Part shown: positions 42,649 to 50,450 of the stretch, one piece after another | How the letters are laid out: each line of letters starts with the position of its first letter | How positions within the stretch are numbered: position 1 is the stretch's first letter | Assembly: GCA_020636845.1 (NCBI GenBank) | Contig: JACJXD010000002.1 | Location: 310,001-374,000, forward strand | Direction: 5' to 3' | DNA: 64,000 nucleotides | DNA from: Bacteroidales bacterium | GTDB taxonomy: Bacteria > Bacteroidota > Bacteroidia > Bacteroidales > Tenuifilaceae | The notes under the pieces: generated by a model | Databases searched by the model: none | Seen by the model: the letters and a program-made list of their open reading frames with translations, nothing else | What the model was told of the DNA's origin: nothing | Made by a program: the position numbers and the translations under genes

Positions 42649-44004
42649 TTAAAGTTCTCCGACGTAAGTGTTTTTGGTAATGCCTTGGTATTCCTTATGA
42701 AAAGTGTCCAAGATGTGTTTTATCTTTTTCGTTTCTGGAATATCGGGCTCTATACTATGGCCGTGATTATCCAATTTTCCTTCCACAAAATCGAGGGAAA
42801 GTTTGTTGACATCAATTGCCGGTTGGTATGCCGGATTTCTAGGTTCATCGGAAATAACCTCATTAAGTAGGTTACAATCTACCATTAACGTTAATAAGTG
42901 CCGCATAAGTCGTTGTGGAAGTTTTAATCCTTTTGATAGTTCAAGGCTGGTCAGAGGTTTTTCGCCATTTATAAAACGTTTTACAACGGTGCTAAGAATT
43001 AAAATGGAAAGTAATTTTTGGTGATAGGGCGAAATAAATTTTGTTTCCTGTTCGAACTCGTACATATCGACGTTTTGGTATGCAAACGACACTTCTGCTC
43101 CAAATAATACAATAAGCCAGCTGGTTTGAAGCCAAACCAAAAATAACGGTAATGCTGCAAAACTACCGTAAATAGCATTATACTTCGAAACCCCAATTTG
43201 TAATCCGATATAAGCCCATTGTATAATAAGAAATCCGGTGCCGGAAATTATTCCGGCTATAATTCCGGAAGCGGGCGAAACTCTTGTATTTGGCATGGCT
43301 ATAAAGATGATACTAAATAGCGTCCAAATAAAAATGAATGGAAGAAATCTGAAAACTTCATTTAAAACAGGTGTAAGGTAGCCAAATACGGCGTACTCTT
43401 CCGCAATTGTGTTAAGTTTTGTTGCCAAGTATATTTGAACGCTTCCCGAAGCAAGCAGTAAAATTGGCGCAATAATCATGATGGTAAGGTAATCCGTAAG
43501 TTTACGGATGTACGGACGGGGTTTCTCAACCTGCCAAATATCGTTAAAAGCATTTTCTATACTTGATAAAACTTTGATAACCGACCAAAAAAGGACAATT
43601 ACGCCAATTCCTGCGATTATTCCACCTCCCGTTCGTTGCAAAAGCGAGTTGGCAAAATCTATTACATGATTCATTACCTCTTCTTGTCCCTGAAAATTAA
43701 TTTTTATTTGATTTTCAAGGTATTTCTCAAATCCGAATCCCTTTGCAATTCCAAATGCCATGGCAAAAATTGGAACAATCGACATTAGCGTGTAATACGT
43801 TAGTGCCGAGGCTTTAATGGCAACTTTATCTTCGGTAAATCCTCTTAATGCAAGAATAGCAACTCGCAGGTATTTAAATGGCAACTTTAATTTCGGAGGG
43901 AGGTCGTCGAGGTGGATACTCCAAAGTTCGTGAGTGATAAACTTGCTAATCTTGATCAGCCTGTTTTTTATTTTGATAGAAAAACTTTCTTTCTTTTTTG
44001 TCAT
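42649..44004 (-). CDS. YihY/BrkB-family inner-membrane protein
   Basis: 451 residues. Six predicted transmembrane helices between about 60 and 310 carry the family segments ALTYYTLMSIVPIFAMAFGIA, GIIAGIGVIVLFWSVIKVL and FAALPLFLVWLQTSWLIVLFG; a cytoplasmic C-terminal region of about 120 residues includes a winged-helix-like stretch (about 340-400). The older annotation as ribonuclease BN is wrong for this family; function remains unclear, possibly transport. Last gene of the operon proline-dehydrogenase-like / small membrane protein / dprA / yihY, two bases after dprA. Confidence 0.9.
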   Translation of the reverse strand: MTKKKESFSIKIKNRLIKISKFITHELWSIHLDDLPPKLKLPFKYLRVAILALRGFTEDKVAIKASALTYYTLMSIVPIFAMAFGIAKGFGFEKYLENQIKINFQGQEEVMNHVIDFANSLLQRTGGGIIAGIGVIVLFWSVIKVLSSIENAFNDIWQVEKPRPYIRKLTDYLTIMIIAPILLLASGSVQIYLATKLNTIAEEYAVFGYLTPVLNEVFRFLPFIFIWTLFSIIFIAMPNTRVSPASGIIAGIISGTGFLIIQWAYIGLQIGVSKYNAIYGSFAALPLFLVWLQTSWLIVLFGAEVSFAYQNVDMYEFEQETKFISPYHQKLLSILILSTVVKRFINGEKPLTSLELSKGLKLPQRLMRHLLTLMVDCNLLNEVISDEPRNPAYQPAIDVNKLSLDFVEGKLDNHGHSIEPDIPETKKIKHILDTFHKEYQGITKNTYVGEL

Positions 44005-44006
44005 GG

Positions 44007-45134
44007 TTAACTTTTTAGTGCAAATACTTTTCCCGGTTTACTTATAATAATACCCGAAAATTCGAGGTTAAGCAACGATGATAATACTTTCGATACAGGA
44101 ATTCCTGTAATTAATGCAATAACGTCGATGCTTTCCTCTCCCTTTTCTTTTAGCAAATTAATTATTTTTTGCTCATCGGAAGTAAAAGAATCGAAGTTAA
44201 TTATCAGCTGCTTTTGTTTTGTGCCATCATTGATCTTCCATCCTAGCATGTATTCTATATCGGTTGCATTTTCGATTAATGCTGCTTTATTTTGCTTGAT
44301 TAGCAAATTACATCCTTTGGAATAGTTGTTCCAAACGTTTCCGGGAACGGCAAACACTTCGCGATTATACGAGTTGGCAATATCGGCCGTAATCATAGCG
44401 CCACCTTCGGGAGCGCTTTCAACTACCACGGTGGCATCGGATAAACCGGCAATAATTCTGTTCCGCTGCAAAAAGTTTTTCCTGTCGAAAATAGCCTCCG
44501 ATTCAAAATCGGTTACCAATGCTCCCGAGTTAACAATATCTTTGGCTGTATTTTTATGTGCCGATGGATAAATGGTGCTAAAACCATGACCTAATACGGC
44601 AATTGTTTGCAGGCCGTTTTTAAGCGCTGCCCTGTGCGCGGTAATATCTATTCCGTAGGCTAAACCGCTAATAATAATGGGGCTATGACCCATTTTGGCA
44701 AGGTCCCCGATAATTTCTTCGCAAATGTTTTTGCCGTAATCGGTGGCTTTTCTGGTTCCAACAACGCTAAGTATTTTATCGGCATTAAAGTTTATGTTGA
44801 TATTGCTTTTTACAAAAAGTATAATTGGTCCGTCTTCGCAGTGTTTTAATCGATTCGGGTATTCGGGATCGGTAAAATAGTAGGTTTTAACGTTATACTT
44901 TTGAATGAATTTTATTTCTCTTTCGGCAATGGGCAGAACTTTTTGTTTCACTATTTCGTCGGCAAGTATCTTCCCAATTCCCGGTACACCCATTAATTCC
45001 TTTTTGCTGAGTTCAAAAACTTTTTGGGCGCTTCCACAGTAAGCAATTAACTTTTTTGCCGAAATGCTTCCAATTTTGGGAATAAGCCCAATCCCAATTT
45101 TATATATAAGATCGGGATCGTTGTTGCTTGTCAT
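44007..45134 (-). CDS. dprA: DNA-processing protein DprA
   Basis: 375 residues; loads RecA on incoming single-stranded DNA during natural transformation. An N-terminal helix-hairpin-helix/SAM-like part (GSISAKKLIAYCG, GVPGIGKILADEIV) precedes the Rossmann-like DprA domain with GTRKATDYGKNICEEI, SGLAYGIDITAHRAAL, GHGFSTIYPSAHK and VVESAPEGGAMITADIA. A C-terminal winged helix (about 310-370) follows. It overlaps the small membrane gene by four bases. dprA is widespread and does not itself prove competence. Confidence 0.95.
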   Translation of the reverse strand: MTSNNDPDLIYKIGIGLIPKIGSISAKKLIAYCGSAQKVFELSKKELMGVPGIGKILADEIVKQKVLPIAEREIKFIQKYNVKTYYFTDPEYPNRLKHCEDGPIILFVKSNININFNADKILSVVGTRKATDYGKNICEEIIGDLAKMGHSPIIISGLAYGIDITAHRAALKNGLQTIAVLGHGFSTIYPSAHKNTAKDIVNSGALVTDFESEAIFDRKNFLQRNRIIAGLSDATVVVESAPEGGAMITADIANSYNREVFAVPGNVWNNYSKGCNLLIKQNKAALIENATDIEYMLGWKINDGTKQKQLIINFDSFTSDEQKIINLLKEKGEESIDVIALITGIPVSKVLSSLLNLEFSGIIISKPGKVFALKS

Positions 45135-45619
45135 GATTCCTTAACCTTAGATAAAGCTTCTAAAGATTTTATTAAGTTGCTTTCCTGACTTGAAGTTAAA
45201 GAAACAATTGATAAAGGTGGATATTTTGATATTTTTTTCCCTTTAGCAATATAGAGATAAAGTTTTTTTTGTAGCCCTTTCTTTTCTATTTCAAACTTAT
45301 AGAAATCGTTTTTTACAATTTCTATTGAAATTTTTGGCGCATTAAAAGTTCGAACAAGAAAGTATCGGATTATAATTTTATTCCCATCGTCGTTGTAATG
45401 AAAGTAAGCAGTGCCTTTTATAATAAAATAGACAAAAAATAACACGTATAAAAATGCAATAATGGCTATAACCCAGTCTTTGCCAATACCAATAGTCCTG
45501 TCTATAAAATTAGGTAAATTGGTAAAAAGCATAAGTAGTATTATGAGAACGGCAACTACGGCCATAACAAGTTTAAACGAGTGTAACCCTGAAATTGTAT
45601 CTTCGTTGTCTATTTTCAC
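45131..45619 (-). CDS. small two-helix membrane protein, hypothetical
   Basis: 162 residues with two transmembrane helices (about 15-38 and 48-70) and a cytoplasmic tail of about 90 residues rich in beta strands (GTAYFHYNDDGNKIIIRYF, KISIEIVKNDFYKFEIEKKG), resembling a small PH-like domain. I do not recognise a named family. It is tightly packed: 25 bases after the proline-dehydrogenase-like gene and overlapping dprA by four bases, so it is translationally coupled to dprA. Confidence 0.65.
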   Translation of the reverse strand: MKIDNEDTISGLHSFKLVMAVVAVLIILLMLFTNLPNFIDRTIGIGKDWVIAIIAFLYVLFFVYFIIKGTAYFHYNDDGNKIIIRYFLVRTFNAPKISIEIVKNDFYKFEIEKKGLQKKLYLYIAKGKKISKYPPLSIVSLTSSQESNLIKSLEALSKVKES

Positions 45620-45644
45620 AGCGATAGTTTTTATTTACGATGAA

Positions 45645-46793
45645 TTATATTTCTTTAGCCCTACGGGCGATTTCCTTTTTGGTTAATTTTAATTCGGTGC
45701 GAATTAATTCATCAAGATAGCTAATTCCTAAAAATTGACGGATAATTAAAATTGAAGTTTCTTTTGGACATCCATAGGGAATTATTTTAACTACATTGAA
45801 CCCCGAATTGGCAAGGTTAAAGCTAATATGATCTGCCAGTCCCATATATTGCATGGTTATTGAACGGTTGTCGTTTTTTGCAATTTTCTGAGAATCCATT
45901 AGTGATGTAAGGTACAAAACTCTATCGATATTATGGGTTAATGAAATTAACGAGCAGGATTCTATGTTTGTTAATAGGTATTTTATGGCACTGTTTGTTT
46001 CCTTGCTTTGGTGGGTAAGTTCGCTAAGGCTTTCATTTCTCGATGTGTTTATATTCCCTGTTTCCCAAAAAATTCCACCAGCTAATCCATAACCCGGTGT
46101 AATTTTTTCATGCACCAACGTCCTGTGGTTTTGTGTTAACTTGTTAAACGATATGTTGTTTAAAAAGCTATAGGTTAAGTTAACCATTGGCCTATGGGTA
46201 TTATAAAGTTTCATTAACCTAAAAGCAATAGCTTCTACTGCGGGTTGAATTTCGGGAGTTTCTGCTTCAAATAGTACCCTAATATCTTTAGCAATGATTA
46301 GTTCGCAAAGCGTGTCAATTTGTGCTTGAAAAGTATCCCATAATTTTTGGTCCGATTTATTTAAAAGTGTTTGAGCTGCAACAAGTTTTAGCACTCGAGG
46401 CGATATTAAGTGGGAAAACTGAATGGGGATGATGGGTACGTAAGGGAGTTTTGATACAAACTTTATCATTCTAAGGTACTCATTGTAAACTTCGCTGGAA
46501 TCCTCGTTTGCTTTTGGCATGTATAAAGGAGCGGAGTAAACACCTTGTTGCCAAATTTTTTCAGCCTTTTCCTTAAAGTCTTCAACGTTATTCCCTACCC
46601 AAAAATTTTTCAGTATCAATCCTTTGTAAAATCCTAATACTGGATAATTGTGAGTTAAAAAGTGAAGTAGTGTTTTAGAGCACATGCCGGAAAACGGAGT
46701 TGACTTTAAAATTTTAAAAAGTCTCTTTTTTAGCCTTAAATCCTTATTGGAAAGGTGTTTGTATGAAATTTTGGTATTGTCGAATGCAAGCAT
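45645..46793 (-). CDS. divergent proline-dehydrogenase-like protein
   Basis: 382 residues, co-linear with Bacteroidota proline dehydrogenases: an N-terminal FDNTKISYKHLSNKDL region, a TIM-barrel, VLFEAETPEIQPAVEAIA in place of the usual IDAE strand, and SDHISFNLANSGFNVVKIIPYG near the end. Key positions differ: the KLVRGAY strand reads GLAGGIFWETGN, losing the arginine, and the proline-carboxylate pair Arg-Arg near the C-terminus reads IIRQF, keeping only one arginine. It may have changed substrate or lost activity. First gene of the dprA/yihY operon. The fold assignment is good, catalytic function doubtful. Confidence 0.75.
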   Translation of the reverse strand: MLAFDNTKISYKHLSNKDLRLKKRLFKILKSTPFSGMCSKTLLHFLTHNYPVLGFYKGLILKNFWVGNNVEDFKEKAEKIWQQGVYSAPLYMPKANEDSSEVYNEYLRMIKFVSKLPYVPIIPIQFSHLISPRVLKLVAAQTLLNKSDQKLWDTFQAQIDTLCELIIAKDIRVLFEAETPEIQPAVEAIAFRLMKLYNTHRPMVNLTYSFLNNISFNKLTQNHRTLVHEKITPGYGLAGGIFWETGNINTSRNESLSELTHQSKETNSAIKYLLTNIESCSLISLTHNIDRVLYLTSLMDSQKIAKNDNRSITMQYMGLADHISFNLANSGFNVVKIIPYGCPKETSILIIRQFLGISYLDELIRTELKLTKKEIARRAKEI

Positions 46794-46927
46794 AATCTGT
46801 ATTATAAACCCTAAAAGTAATATTTTTTGTAATCGCTAGTTACAGCTATTTTTCATTATATGCTTTGAAAAATATAAAATGAATTAAACCTATTACTTTT
46901 TAAAAAGTTAAAGAATAGTAATATGAG

Positions 46928-46935
46928 TATTTTTG
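46928..46935 (+). promoter_or_regulatory. -7 promoter box (TATTTTTG) for Tricorn-like gene
   Basis: Exact TAnnTTTG match 54 bases upstream of the ATG at 46989. Confidence 0.45.
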
Positions 46936-46988
46936 TTAAATTGATTATTTAAAATTGATTGAAATAGAAATCTAAAAAAATTGTAACT

Positions 46989-49900
46989 ATGAAAATCTGC
47001 AAAGAATCAATTGTTTTGTTGCTTACCATGCTATTGGCAACTTCAACTCTTTTTTCGCAAGTAAATCCTAAATGGTTACGTTATCCTGCCATTTCTCCTA
47101 ATGGAGAAAAAATTGCTTTTACGTATAAGGGCGATATTTATACTATTCCTATTGAAGGCGGAGTCGCAAAAGCCATTACATCGAATCCGGAGCACGATTT
47201 TATGCCTGTTTGGAGTAAGGATGGAAAGACAATAGCCTTTGCTTCGAACCGGAATGGAAATTTCGATGTGTATGTTGTAAGCGCAGAGGGAGGAACCCCT
47301 AAACGGTTAACATACCATTCTGAAGATGAGTATCCATATTCGTTTTCGAACGATAATGCTGCGGTTATTTTTGGAGCACAGCGTCAGGATTTGGCTTCAA
47401 ACAGACAATTTCCGGCGCATTCCCAACCTGAGTTATATGTTGTTCCGGTTAATGGAGGTAGAGTGAGTTTACTGCTTACTACGCCTGCCGAGTCGATTTC
47501 CATGTCGTCAGATTCCAAAAGCATGTTGTATCAGGATAAAAAAGGAGGGGAAAATGAGTGGAGAAAACACCATAAATCGTCCATGGCAAAGGATATTTGG
47601 CTCTATAATTTTGAAACGAAAAAGCATAGTAAGTTAACAAATTATGCAGGCGAAGACCGAAATCCTGTGTTTGCTCCTGGAGATTCTATAGTTTACTTTT
47701 TAAGTGAAGAATCTGGAAGTTTTAATGTTTTTAGGTTTCCACTTAAAAATCCTGATAGTAGAACACAGATTACCCATTTTGAAACAAACCCTGTCAGGTT
47801 TTTAAGTATGAGCAACAGCGGATTGCTATGCTTTGGTTTTGATGGAGAAATATATACTATGAAGCAGGGCGAACAGCCTAGAAAACTTGCGGTTGAAGTG
47901 CGTTCCGATTTTCAGGAAAATTCGGTAAAGATGTTTCCTGTAAATGGACATGTTAGTGAAATGTCCGTTTCTCCCGATGGTAAGGAAGTCGCTTACATAG
48001 CAAGAGGCGAAGTGTTTGTTTCGGCAGCCGAGGGGAACTTTACCAAGCGTATTACTAACACTCCCGAACAGGAACGCTTTGTTAGTTTTATGCCCGATGG
48101 AAAATCGATTGTGTATGCAAGCGAACGCAATGGACACTGGCAAATTTTTAAAACTTCGAGAATCCGTTCCGAGGAACCGTATTTTTTTGTTTCAACAATA
48201 CTTAAGGAAGAGTCCGTAGTAAGTAACGAAAACGATAACTATCAACCGGTACCTTCGCCCGATGGAAAGTGGCTGGCTTTCATCGAAAATCGAACTACTT
48301 TAAAAGTTTTGAATTTGGAAACGAAGGAAACGAAAACGCTTATGACTTCTAACGAATTATACTACATGAGCGATGGCGATCAGTATTTTACCTGGAGCCC
48401 CGATAGTAAATGGCTTTTGGTGGAGTACTCTCCGGAAATGTCGAATAGCGAAGTAGTTATATTGCCAATCGATGGCAGTAGGCCTTTCTTTAATCTTACT
48501 CAAAGCGGGTACGAGGATTATCAACCTAAATGGGTTAATAAGGGCAAAGGAATGATTTGGTTTTCGACACGCGATGGGCTTAGAAGTTATGCCAACAGTG
48601 GAACTAGACAATCCGATGTTTATGGCATGTTTTTTACTCGTGATGCTTGGGATGAATTTAAGTTGTCGAAGGACGAGAAAAATTTGCAGAAGTTAATAGA
48701 GGAAACGGCTAAGAAAGAGAAGCAAAAGAAAGAAGAAAAGAAATCGAAAAAGAAAAAGGATGAAGCAAAGCCCGACAGTTCCCTTAAATTCGATTGGGAT
48801 GGCATTACCGAGCGTACTTCAAGGTTTACTATTCATTCTGCTTCTATTTCCGACGCGGTTCTTTCTAAGGATGCCAATAAGTTATACTATTTAGCTCGTT
48901 TCGAGGATAAGTACGATTTATGGAGTGTCGATTTAAGTTCCAAGGATATTAAGAAAGAAATGGCACTTGGTGTGAATTATGGCTCGTTTGAGTGGGATGG
49001 TAAAATGGAGAATTTATTTCTGCTTGCCGATGGTAAAATATATAAACTCGATTTGGATAAAGGGAAACAGGAATCGGTAGAAATTAATACGGAGATGAGT
49101 GTTGATACTTATGCCGAGCGTTGCGAAATGTTTAATCATGTTGTGCTTAGGACTAGGCAAGGGTTTTATTCTAAAAAGTATCATGGAATCGATTGGGATG
49201 CCATGTCTAAGCATTATGCCGAGTTTTTGCCGTACATTGGAAATGGTTTCGAGTTGACCGAAATGCTTTCCGAGTTGTTGGGTGAGTTAAACAGTTCGCA
49301 TTCAGGTGCTCGGTATAGAGGATCTTCACTCGATGGAGACGAAACGGCGTCGTTAGGAATTTTCTTCGACGAAAATTATTCGGGTAAAGGATTAAAAGTT
49401 GTGGAATTATTAAAAGAAGGTCCGCTGGACAAAGCCAATATTGATATTGCCCCGGGAATGATTATAACAAAAATTGATGGTGTTGAAATAGACGCCAACG
49501 TAGATTATGCTAAGTATTTAAATCGGAAAGCGGGAAAGTTAACATTGATTGAAGTGCAAAACCCACAAACAGGAAGCGTTAAGCAGTTTACGGTTAAGCC
49601 AATTAGTTTGGGAAAAGAATCCCAGTTACTTTATAAACGTTGGGTAAAGCGTAATCAGGATGAAGTAGATCGTTTAAGCGAAGGACGGTTAGGGTACGTT
49701 CATATTCCGGGAATGAGCGATGGCCCTTACCGCAATGCCTATGGCGAGATAATGGGAAAGTTCTTTGGTTGCGATGGCGTAATTGTCGATACTCGGTTTA
49801 ACGGGGGTGGCGATTTGGTTTCGGATCTTGCCATGTTTTTCACGGGTAAAAAGTATATCGAATATCAAACGGATAAACGGGTGCTTGGCTATGAGCCAAC

Positions 49901-50240
49901 ATTCCGATGGACAAAACCAACGGTAGCATTGGTTTGCGAAGCCAACTACAGCGATGCTAGTTGTTTTGCTTGCGGTTACAAGCAATTGGGCATAGGAAAG
50001 TTAGTTGGTATGCCGGTTCCGGGAACTTGTAGTTATTCCAGTTGGGAGATGTTGTTGGATGACGAAATTTTATGGGGAATGGTTCCGATAAGTTCCAAGG
50101 ACATGAATGGGGATTGGATGGAAAATCTTCAAACAACTCCCGATTATGTGATCGAAAATAATCCTGAAAGTGTAAGTTCGGGAAAAGATTTACAGCTCGA
50201 AAAAGCAGTTGATGTGCTAATGCAACAGATGGTTAAGTAA
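46989..50240 (+). CDS. Tricorn-like S41 protease with beta-propeller
   Basis: 1083 residues with a signal peptide (cleavage near LFSQ). A WD40-like/TolB-type propeller (about 25-550) repeats IAFASNRNGNFDVYVVSAEGG-type blades; a lysine-rich linker (about 570-600) leads to a second set of propeller blades, a PDZ domain (about 795-870, with LGIFFDENYSG and GPLDKANIDIAPGMIITKIDG) and the S41 catalytic core. Candidate catalytic residues are Ser-His in NSSHSGARYRG, the serine in NYSDASCFACGY, and a glutamate in SYSSWEMLL, the Tricorn tetrad pattern. Secreted Tricorn homologues in Bacteroidota probably degrade peptides in the periplasm or outside. Confidence 0.9.
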   Translation: MKICKESIVLLLTMLLATSTLFSQVNPKWLRYPAISPNGEKIAFTYKGDIYTIPIEGGVAKAITSNPEHDFMPVWSKDGKTIAFASNRNGNFDVYVVSAEGGTPKRLTYHSEDEYPYSFSNDNAAVIFGAQRQDLASNRQFPAHSQPELYVVPVNGGRVSLLLTTPAESISMSSDSKSMLYQDKKGGENEWRKHHKSSMAKDIWLYNFETKKHSKLTNYAGEDRNPVFAPGDSIVYFLSEESGSFNVFRFPLKNPDSRTQITHFETNPVRFLSMSNSGLLCFGFDGEIYTMKQGEQPRKLAVEVRSDFQENSVKMFPVNGHVSEMSVSPDGKEVAYIARGEVFVSAAEGNFTKRITNTPEQERFVSFMPDGKSIVYASERNGHWQIFKTSRIRSEEPYFFVSTILKEESVVSNENDNYQPVPSPDGKWLAFIENRTTLKVLNLETKETKTLMTSNELYYMSDGDQYFTWSPDSKWLLVEYSPEMSNSEVVILPIDGSRPFFNLTQSGYEDYQPKWVNKGKGMIWFSTRDGLRSYANSGTRQSDVYGMFFTRDAWDEFKLSKDEKNLQKLIEETAKKEKQKKEEKKSKKKKDEAKPDSSLKFDWDGITERTSRFTIHSASISDAVLSKDANKLYYLARFEDKYDLWSVDLSSKDIKKEMALGVNYGSFEWDGKMENLFLLADGKIYKLDLDKGKQESVEINTEMSVDTYAERCEMFNHVVLRTRQGFYSKKYHGIDWDAMSKHYAEFLPYIGNGFELTEMLSELLGELNSSHSGARYRGSSLDGDETASLGIFFDENYSGKGLKVVELLKEGPLDKANIDIAPGMIITKIDGVEIDANVDYAKYLNRKAGKLTLIEVQNPQTGSVKQFTVKPISLGKESQLLYKRWVKRNQDEVDRLSEGRLGYVHIPGMSDGPYRNAYGEIMGKFFGCDGVIVDTRFNGGGDLVSDLAMFFTGKKYIEYQTDKRVLGYEPTFRWTKPTVALVCEANYSDASCFACGYKQLGIGKLVGMPVPGTCSYSSWEMLLDDEILWGMVPISSKDMNGDWMENLQTTPDYVIENNPESVSSGKDLQLEKAVDVLMQQMVK

Positions 50241-50262
50241 AAGTTTGATTCTATTAGAATAA

Positions 50263-50301
50263 AATAGCGCTGGTAAATTTTGCTTATCGGCGTTATTTTT
50301 T
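50263..50301 (+). terminator. terminator after Tricorn-like gene
   Basis: Stem AATAGCGCTG / CGGCGTTATT (two G-U pairs) with a 15-base loop and a following T-run. Confidence 0.75.
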
Positions 50302-50406
50302 GTTTTCAATTATGCTTGTTTTGTATGTAGCGCGCTGGTTATAAGTTGATTATTTTTCTTTTATTTATCTTTAATAAAATTAAACATTAAACATTCTGCT
50401 TTTTCC

Positions 50407-50414
50407 TATCTTTG
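50407..50414 (+). promoter_or_regulatory. -7 promoter box (TATCTTTG) for leuS
   Basis: Exact TAnnTTTG match 36 bases before the leuS ATG at 50451. Confidence 0.5.
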
Positions 50415-50450
50415 CAAATCTGAAAATAACCTTTGCAAAATCAACGTTTT

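Noticed and set aside
48620..48805. Minus-strand Phe/Ser-rich frame opposite the Tricorn-like gene
   Set aside because: It is the complement of the lysine-rich linker, which creates an artificial Phe-rich frame.
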